Source: Pogona vitticeps (Eukaryota > Chordata > Lepidosauria > Squamata > Agamidae). From it: a stretch of 64,000 nt of DNA. The stretch lies in the NCBI RefSeq assembly GCF_051106095.1, contig NC_135785.1, positions 100,226,501-100,290,500 of the forward strand, in the 5' to 3' direction. The translations under genes and the position numbers were made by a program. The notes beneath the pieces are model-generated. The model did no database searches, had not been told where the DNA came from, and saw only the letters and a program-made list of their open reading frames with translations. The stretch's first letter is position 1. The number at the start of each line of letters is the position of its first letter. Of this stretch, positions 47,701 through 56,700 are shown in pieces.

Positions 47701-50700
47701 CAGGAGCCGGAGCCAATATTTAAGGTACAGTAACATACTATGCTTGTTTCAGAACAGATCCTTTCAAATGAAGAAGCCCAGTGTAAAGCTGGAAAAAAAA
47801 TCATCCAAGGAAGCAATTAAGGGGTTATATTTATCCTGGTAAACCATAATAAATATACTTTACATTTTTTAAAATACAGAATGTGATAATTTCAAACAGC
47901 TAATTCTTGAAATTGCTAATTTTAAAATTTTCCTTAACCATGCTCAAATATTACTGAAGATGAAAGCAATTTGATTTGGATGTTTTATTTATTCCTTTCA
48001 CTGTATTAAGAGTTGGTAGTTAGGTGGACAATACGTTAGCACAATCTCCAGATAGCCCTTGGGATATACTCTTACCTTGTTTACTCTCATCTACCCCATT
48101 ATGAAGCTCAAGTTGTTTTCAAAGATATCAGCTGCTTCTTTGGTGGTAAATGACACAGATCAATAAGATGAAATGTCATCAGATTAGTGATAACTCCAAA
48201 TTTCAGAGCTTTGAATGGCCTTCCTCAGTGGTTTAATATGAATAACATGGAAGATAGAATAAAATAGTATATGAGACAACATATCCTAAACGTTGTGGTG
48301 TCAAAGAACATTCTCCAAGCGTTTCCTTTGGGATGCAAGGTGACAGAAGAGACTGGCATTACTGCAGTACAGAGGGCCTAATGCCCAATCCAGCTATATA
48401 GTTCAAAAGGATACTGTGGTTGATGGTATCAAAAGTCATGGGGCCCAAGCAAACAAATAATGCTGTACTTTCCCCCATCTAGTACATTCAACAAAGTAAC
48501 CAAGGCAATCTCACTCTCACATTCCACATGAAAGTCCAATTGAAATAGATTGAAATAATCAGTATCATCTAAAAGTGTTTAGACCTATAGCATCTCAATC
48601 ACAGTTCCAAATAATAAATATGAGATTGGCCTATAGTTACTCAAATATCTGTGTCAATGGCAGATTTCTTGCTTGCTTGCTTGCTTGCTTGCTCTCTCTC
48701 TCTCTCAAATATTTGTATTCAAAGTGGCTTATAATATTAAAATACAATATTTAAAGTTAGAAACAATAAATATGCCAATACTAAGAAGGATGAAACAAAT
48801 ACCACTCTGAGAAATGGTAATACTAGAAAGATGTTCAAAGCAGTAATGCCTAACAATTTATTTGAAAATCTTTTACTGCTAAATTTTACTGCTAAATTTA
48901 AACAAGAGGGAACAACTTCTTGCTGTAAGAAGACATTAACTGCCTCCTCTAACCATTGCACCCTGATTACCTTGGCCTATTTAATAGCCCAGAGGAGTGA
49001 AGGTCAAGTAAACAGAATTCTACAAATAGAAAAGAATCCTCTATAACTGGAAAAATAATTGCTAACATTACATGAATGGGAAACATAGCCAAGTGCTCAC
49101 AATGAACTACCAACTGCTTTCATGTCTCCATTTCTCCTGATGTAGAAGCTGTTTCACAATTTGGAAAAGGAACACTGGTGAATAAATATTGAAATTACAG
49201 GAGACCTATTTGTTGTACTAGTTTAGTCGTTAAGTCATGTCTGACTCTTCGTGACCCCATGGACCAGAGCACGCCAGGCCCTCCTGTCTTCCACTGCCTC
49301 CCAGAGTTGGGTCAAATTCATGTTGGTAGCTTCGGTGACACCATCCAACCATCTCGTCCTCTGTTGTCCCCTTCTCCTCTTGCCTTCATACTTTCCCAAC
49401 ATCAGGGTCATTTCCAGGAATCTTCTCTTCTCATGAGATGGCCAAAGTATTGGAGCCTCAGCTTCAGGATCTGTCCTTCCAATGAGCACTCAGAGTTGAT
49501 TTCTCCTTGCAGTCAAGGGGACTCTCAAGAGTCTCCTCCAGCATCACAGTTCAAAAGCATCAATTCTTCTGCGGTCAGCCTTCTTTTTGGTCCAGCTCTC
49601 ACTTCCATACATCGTTACTGGAAAAACCATAGCTTTGACTATGTGGACCTTTGTTGGCAAGGTGATGTCTCTGCTTTTTAAGATGCTGTCTAGGTTTCTC
49701 ATTGCTTTCCTCCCAAGAAGCAGGCATCTTAGTTTTGTGGCTGCTGTCACCATCTGCAGTGATCATGGAGCCCCAGAAAGTAAAATCTGTTGCTGCCTCC
49801 ATATCTCCCCCTTCTATTTACCAGGAGGTGATGGGACCAGTGGCCATGATCTTAGTTTTTTTGATGTTGAGCTTCAGACCATTTTTGGCACTCTCCTCTT
49901 TCACTCTCATTAAGAGGTTCTTTAATTCCTCCTCACTTTTTGCCATCAGAGTGGAGATCTACTTACTGTTTAAAAAAAGTGGGCTACAAGACATATTATA
50001 TATATAGTAATATTGCTTTGTTCTAGAACGTTTGTAGTATTAGTAGTTTTATTACTTTGTAACATTTAGTTTGAAAATGAACTGGAAATTAATATTTTAA
50101 AAATATACATGTTCTTAGCCAGAACGTGTTGCATGGTGTTGTTAGTGTCTAATTCCACACCTCCAAAGATAATTAAACTCCTTTATATATTTCTCATGGT
50201 GATACATTAATATCTTTGTTTTCATTTTATTTGCCAGAATGAAGACTTGCTGAATGAGATCACACAGCTTAAAGAAGTTTTAAAGAAAAAAGATGAAACA
50301 ATCAAGGCGTTAGAGCATCAGCTTGTAAGTTTATTCTGTTTTGTAGAGCAGGCTTCCCTACCAGTGTTTTAGATTATAACAGAGCGAGAGCTAACCACTG
50401 GTCATGCTTCCTAGGCCTTTTTGGGTGTGAAGAGCACCACCTTGTGGAAGGCTGCTGTAGCAAGTGTGATCTTATAAAACAGTGCATAGAAATAACCACG
50501 TAAGATAGGTTTTTACTTCAGTTACACATAACAACAGATGAGTGCCTTTTGATTGTGGAGTTGAGCAGGCAGGTTGATTTCAACTCAACTTAGAATGCTA
50601 GAGGAGCTTTCAACATGTGTGAGGATATGTCATCCACATACATGCATGTGAGCAGGATTGTGTATGATTTCCTTTGAAAGAGGGGAAAAAACTACAGGGG

Positions 50701-53700
50701 CAACCCATTTTAAATCAGAGCTCTTGCAAGGACTCATGGATCAGGGTTATGGTATTCTCTCTGATGTTATGGTTCTGTATTCCAGTCCTATAAGTCTAAA
50801 GTTATCTGCTTTAGAACACAAGAATTCTCAAATGCAAGAGTTGAGATCAACAAGCCTTCTTTTGGTACATTGCATTGTTTAGTCACGGCTCATTTAATAT
50901 AGCTGCATCTTAACTATATACTTGTACCTGGACTTGAATAAAGTAACTACTCTTTGAAAGAGTAGACATTAGCCCTGTTTAGCTATTCGCCTGAACATGA
51001 ATAGGACTTAAAGTGCTGACATGCACTCACATACAAGTTGCACCCATGAAAGGAGCTGCACCATGCAATGTCAAAAGACATTCACACATTGATCATGAAC
51101 GTTTGTAGAGGATTTTGTAACTCTGATGGTTGAGCATTGTAATGCAATTGAAAACCCTAAGTTGGATTCCTGTTCATGGGCGCCTTATTCAAGCAAATGC
51201 TATTACAGGGTCCCTTGCAGACCTTAATAGTGTTCAGAGGTTTCCAGTGTGATAGTCTGAAACGAGAGTCAGGGTAGGCTTCAATGTGCAAGTGCATCTG
51301 TTTCTCTGATTTAAGCTCTTACGTGTGTTCAGACGAACACCTGAATAAGGCTGCTACTTGTGATTATGTAAAGTCTAAAACGTGATCTAAATTTATATTC
51401 AGGGGAACTATGTTGTATGGAGACAAAGTTAAAATTTGAAAACATTTGAAGCATTTACGAACTATTTGGAAACCCTTAAATTTCATTGTGAATCTTTTAG
51501 ATGTTTACTAGTAAATATCAGTCTAGGTTTCAGTCTGGGAAACTGTAAGTATTACACACTCTTTTTTTACTTCTCCATATGTACAGTTTAAGTTTAATGA
51601 AGTACTTCTAATACCTCTAGTGTGAAGCAGCCATTGGACCTCGGCATCAGATGTGTGTGTTACAGTCTTCACCAAATTCTTTGTGTTTTCTATATGCGTA
51701 AAGTCTATTAGGTGCAACTGCAACAAAGAGAGCAAGAAATCTGAAGTGGCCGTGTGCGCGTATGCTGACAAATACACACAGACTTCTTGGAGGAAAAATG
51801 CTGTGAGTAGTTGTTTGTGGTTCATTCTATACATCTTGTCAGATTATGTAAATGTTTCTTTTGAATGTTCTGTAATGTTAAAGGAATGATTCCCCATTTG
51901 CCACACTGCTTACCTTATACAGTGATGTAGAAATTTGGGTTGTATGTGTTTTCTCTCCTCTTTGCTTATGATGGGAAAGAGGCTTGTTTGGCTGTTTTGA
52001 ACCTGTTGGTCTGCCATCTCACAAGCCTTCTCCATTAGCTATGTTGGCCAGTACTTACAGAAGGACGAAGAATACTGGAACACCACATATTCATTAAACT
52101 CTGACTTAAACATACATGGAAAAATTTTTGAATATTTTTTATTATTATTTATTTAATTTATATGCCGCCCACACTACCCAGAGGTCTCAATCTGATGTTT
52201 CCATAGGACCTTCCTTTCTGATTTCAGAGTAGCATCGTCTTTTGGAAAACAATCAAAATTCTGTATTGTCTATGCCAGTTTGATTCCTGTGGAGCTTTAT
52301 AGAATTTCAGGTGTGCTGCAATCTCCAAATTTACTTGGACTGATGGCTGCATTCGTGGGGAGCGGGAGAATCTGAATTAAATTTGCAGCCATTCAGATAT
52401 ATCTTTATCTTTTTCAATTCTTATGAACATAATTTGCAAATTATCTCTTTTACAAACTGGCTGTTTAAAAAGTTACAACTTCTAGTAGTCCTAGTTTGCT
52501 TCTGTTTCCAGTGTTGGGAATTGGAATTATTTGCATATTGGAAATATAATTCTTTGCAAGTGTGATAGATGGTAAGTAAACTATCATCAGTCATCAGCAC
52601 ACATAAGAGATGACAATAATGGGACACAATATGCAAAAGAGTTAAAATAATCTTACAAATAGAACAATAATGCTTTTGGACCTAAGAAAAATATGACAGG
52701 CCATGTCCAGGAAAAACTTCCAGTAATTCAAGTGAAAATTAGGGGGGGAAACCCTGTGATTCACAATTCCTTACATATTTTAGTCAATTTGCGGTGTGTC
52801 CTTTCAGTAGTACAGTTTTGTGAAGGAAAAACAAGAAGAGATTTTGTTTGTGACATCTTAGTCTATATTTGTCATTGACAGCTGAGCATCTTCTCCACGT
52901 AGAGTGATTATTTTGATTATGTAAAATAGTTGGTACCAATTTTAACAGTGTCTAATGTTCTGTAAATCACTGATTTTTTTTAAAAAAAATAATGGAATTG
53001 CTTACATGTGCGACATGGAGCTCATGGGTACCTAGCCTGAAGAATGAATGTCATGAATAGCACAAGCTTGGAGATGCTTGTAGAAGAGGCAGCATGTTTG
53101 GGCTTGGCATAGTTAAACCTGCAGTTTTGTCTGTTCAGCATGCTGAACAGTTCAGTACTGAAAGTCTTGTCCTGAAATAGCATATTATGAACAATAGTAC
53201 AATATGGACTGGAATTCTGGGAGAGGCCTAAATTTGTCTGTTGACAGGCTTGTAGCTTCTGCTATACATTTTTGCAAGCCATTAGTGAAAGCCCTGTAGA
53301 TCTTTGTTTGCTTGTCTCTTTTGCTTAGAAATTAGTTATCTCCTTGGTGCAGAGGGTTCTGTGGTAGAAGACACTTTCCCCAGTATATATGCTTTGGGTT
53401 TTCAGACATGGAACTTGGGGGGAAAAAGCCAACCACCTTGAATTCAAAACTGTTTAGCCTTTCAGTATAAAATGAAGAAAGAAAAGAGGCAATACTACTT
53501 AGAATCTTATCTTCTAATCCTGCATTTCTGTGCTTCTATATCTTTGTTTGAAAATAGATTGCACTTTGGAGTGTAATCATATTGTAATCCACTCTGAGAA
53601 AGAATGATAATATTAAAGGAAATGTATAAACCCAGACCTTCTGGTTTTAACTGTTGTTGAGATTTTAATCTTATATAGCATTTTCCCCCAGTCTCACTTT

Positions 53701-56700
53701 TATTTGCAACAGGGAATCAGTATACTAGTAGATATGCTCATCTAGATTTTAGTTGACTTTCTGAGAACCCCGTAATGAAGGTGTCTGCTAGGTATCTTTG
53801 TCCTTTCCCTTAACGTCTTGTGTTATGTACAAAGCAAAGGTTACACTGCAGATTGCATTTCCCCCTCTAAAGTTTTCAATCAGTTTTCTACTATGGCAAC
53901 AGATAACTTGATTTGGTGATTATGCTAGCGAATTCACAGCAGCAACTACAGGGTGCCTGTAAGTGTTCAGTTGGAAAGTACAAGTATACTATGGCCAAAA
54001 AGGAGAAAAGTCATTTTGTGAAAGTGCTGGAAATGATCCCAGTGGTCTAGGATACATTGGAGTTGAGCTTTGTTTTTAGTCATTGGCATGAACGGCATAG
54101 GCTTTGAGGAGCTTGTAGTATATTGACGGGCTTGTGGTATGTTGTTTATAATGTTTTTAAAGAATAAAGCCAGATACAGTGGGGTCTTGACTTGAGAACT
54201 TAATCTGTATTGGAAGGCAGTTCTCAAGTCAAAAAGTCTGTAGGTCAAGTCTCCATTGACCTACAGTGCATTGAAAACCGATTAACCCCGTAACAGGCCG
54301 TTTTTGTTCCATTTTGGTTTTTTTCTGGTCTGTAAGTCAATTCTCAGGCTTCAAGTCAAACCTAAATTTTGTGGCCAGAGAAGTCTGTAACTCAAAAAGT
54401 CTGTAAGTCAAGCCGTCTGTAAGTCAAGGGTCCACTGTACTTTGATTCAACCTTGAAGATTAAGACACAAATCATGTATTATACAGGGCATGTTATAGTT
54501 CCACTTAATGAATTTCTGTACTATTTTCATAATGAAAATGATACATGATGTTGAGTCAAATTATAAAATATCTGTGCAATAGCATGATGATATGTCACAA
54601 GTGAAAAATGGGTTTTAACAAATCTGCTGCAGAACTTCTCCTGATATTACCTGGAGAGTAGTCACAATGACTTACATATCTGCATTCCCTCCTTGTGCCA
54701 TGCTGCTGGTGGACCTGTCCCCTGCTAAATTTTTTGTTTCTTTTGGGGATGTTGAGGGAGAAACAATGTAGTTGTGTGTCTACTGATAAAGAGGTTGGGT
54801 ACCTTCATAGCTTTGTAGTTAAATGTTTGGCCTTGTTTTAGTATTCTTTTGTACTTCCCTCCACTCGATTGTTGCCTCAGAGAATTCAGTTTGGAACTAT
54901 ATTTAAGAAATGTTTTGCTCATACTTCTGGATAGGAAAACAGACAGAGAAGATTAAAACTAATGAAAACTTAAAAGCAATATAATAATAAATAAAAATAA
55001 ATAATATAAAATGGCGCAGGAAGCTTGATAATATTACGCTGCACCATTAAATATGATAGCATTTTTCTAAATTTTGTTATTCTATATGTACAAATCTGAT
55101 TACGGTACTCTTCCATTCCTTTTGTAGACCACTGCATTGCTCATCATACAGTGGGGTCTTGACTTGAGAACTTAATCCGTATTGGAAGGCGGTTCTCAAG
55201 TCAAAAAGTTCTCAGGTCAAATCTGCATTTCCCATAGGAATGCATTGAAAACCATTTGATCCGTATCTGCTCTTTACCGTCCATAGAAACTAATGGGAAG
55301 CTGCTATTCTGCCTTCGACCACTACAGGGGGATATTTTTTTTTCCTTAGGTCAAGAAAGGTTCAGGGAAGGCAGGGAAAAGACAGTCCAGGCAGTACAGT
55401 ACCAGGCAGTCCGAAGACTGTCTCCCAATCCACTCTCTAAACACTGGGAGGAGTGAGGAAGCAGGCAGGCACCTTTTCACTGGCCAACAGTTAACTGAAA
55501 GTTCAAATTTTGCACTTTCCCTGCCTCCCACGTGGTTTTTTTTTCAGTTCTTAACTCAAATCTAAGTATGTAAGTCAAGTCAATATTTTCCTATGAGAGT
55601 GGTTCTTAAGTCAAAATGTTCTTAACTCAAGCCGTTCTTAAGTAAAGACCCCACTGTATTGCCAGTTTCTCAGATGTCTGTTGCAGAATGTTGCAATGTT
55701 TTTTTTTTCATCTCTAAGGTTTTTATTTATATGATGCATGAACACAGCTCACAGAGGTATTTTGGACAAATTTTCCCACCTGTTCTTTTCCGTGCCCAAT
55801 TAACAAAAGGTCAGGCTTGGTTTATATTTATTGATTCTCTCCATGTCTTGGTACAAATTTCCAAAATCTTCATAAGCTTTCTGTTCAGTCCAAGACTACT
55901 GTCCTTCATACATTTACTTGAGAGTAAGTCACACTGAACTCACTGGGACTTACTTGCGAGTAAACACATTTAGGATCAGGCTACACAGATGTTTGCCCCG
56001 GAATAAGTGTGTAATTCAACTGATAGTGATGCCAACATTGATACAATCTTGGATTTTGCATATTAGATACTCATCGAAAAATGAGCAGATTAAATACTAA
56101 ATTCCTCATTGAGCTATGGCTCCTGAATTTTTAAAAAACAATAAAAACATATTTAACAAACTGAAGATCCTCAAGATTTATTATACTGCACGTGCACAGA
56201 AACACTAATTGTAGAGAGATTTCTTAGGTGAAGCTGTCTTTTACTCCATATACAGTGGGGTCTTGACTTGAGAACTTAATCCGTATTGGAAGGCGGTTCT
56301 CAAGTCAAAAAGTTCTCAGGTCAAATCTGCATTTCCCATAGGAATGCATTGAAAACCATTTGATCCGTATCTGCTCTTTTCCGTCCATAGAAACTAATGG
56401 GAAGCTGCTATTCTGCCTTCGACCACTAGAGGGGGATATTTTGTTTCTTTTTTTCTTAGGTCAAGGAAGGTTCAGGGAAGGCAGGGAAAATACAGTCCAG
56501 GCAGTACAGTACCAGGCAGTCTGAAGACTGTCTCCCAATCCACTCTCTAAACGCTGGGAGGAGTGAGGAAGCAGACAGGCACCCTTTTCACTGGCCAACA
56601 GTTAACTGAAAGTTCAAATTTTGCACTTTCCCTGCCTCCCACGTGGTTTTTTTCAGTTCTTAACTCAAATCTAAGTATGTAAGTCAAGTCAATATTTTCC

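Larger units (their letters stand above)
47725..50237 (+). other. CCSER2: CCSER2 intron 7
   Basis: A 2.5 kb intron. It contains an old LINE-like fragment (about 48390-48650, minus-strand L2-type 3' region), a GCTT/CT microsatellite (48667-48706) and a Bov-B 3' end. Nothing is recognised in 47725-48380, 48710-49200 or 49960-50230. Confidence 0.65.

Noticed and set aside
50658-50882. 74-codon frame in intron 8 as an alternative exon
   Set aside because: No flanking splice sites in a suitable phase and no similarity to the CCSER family.
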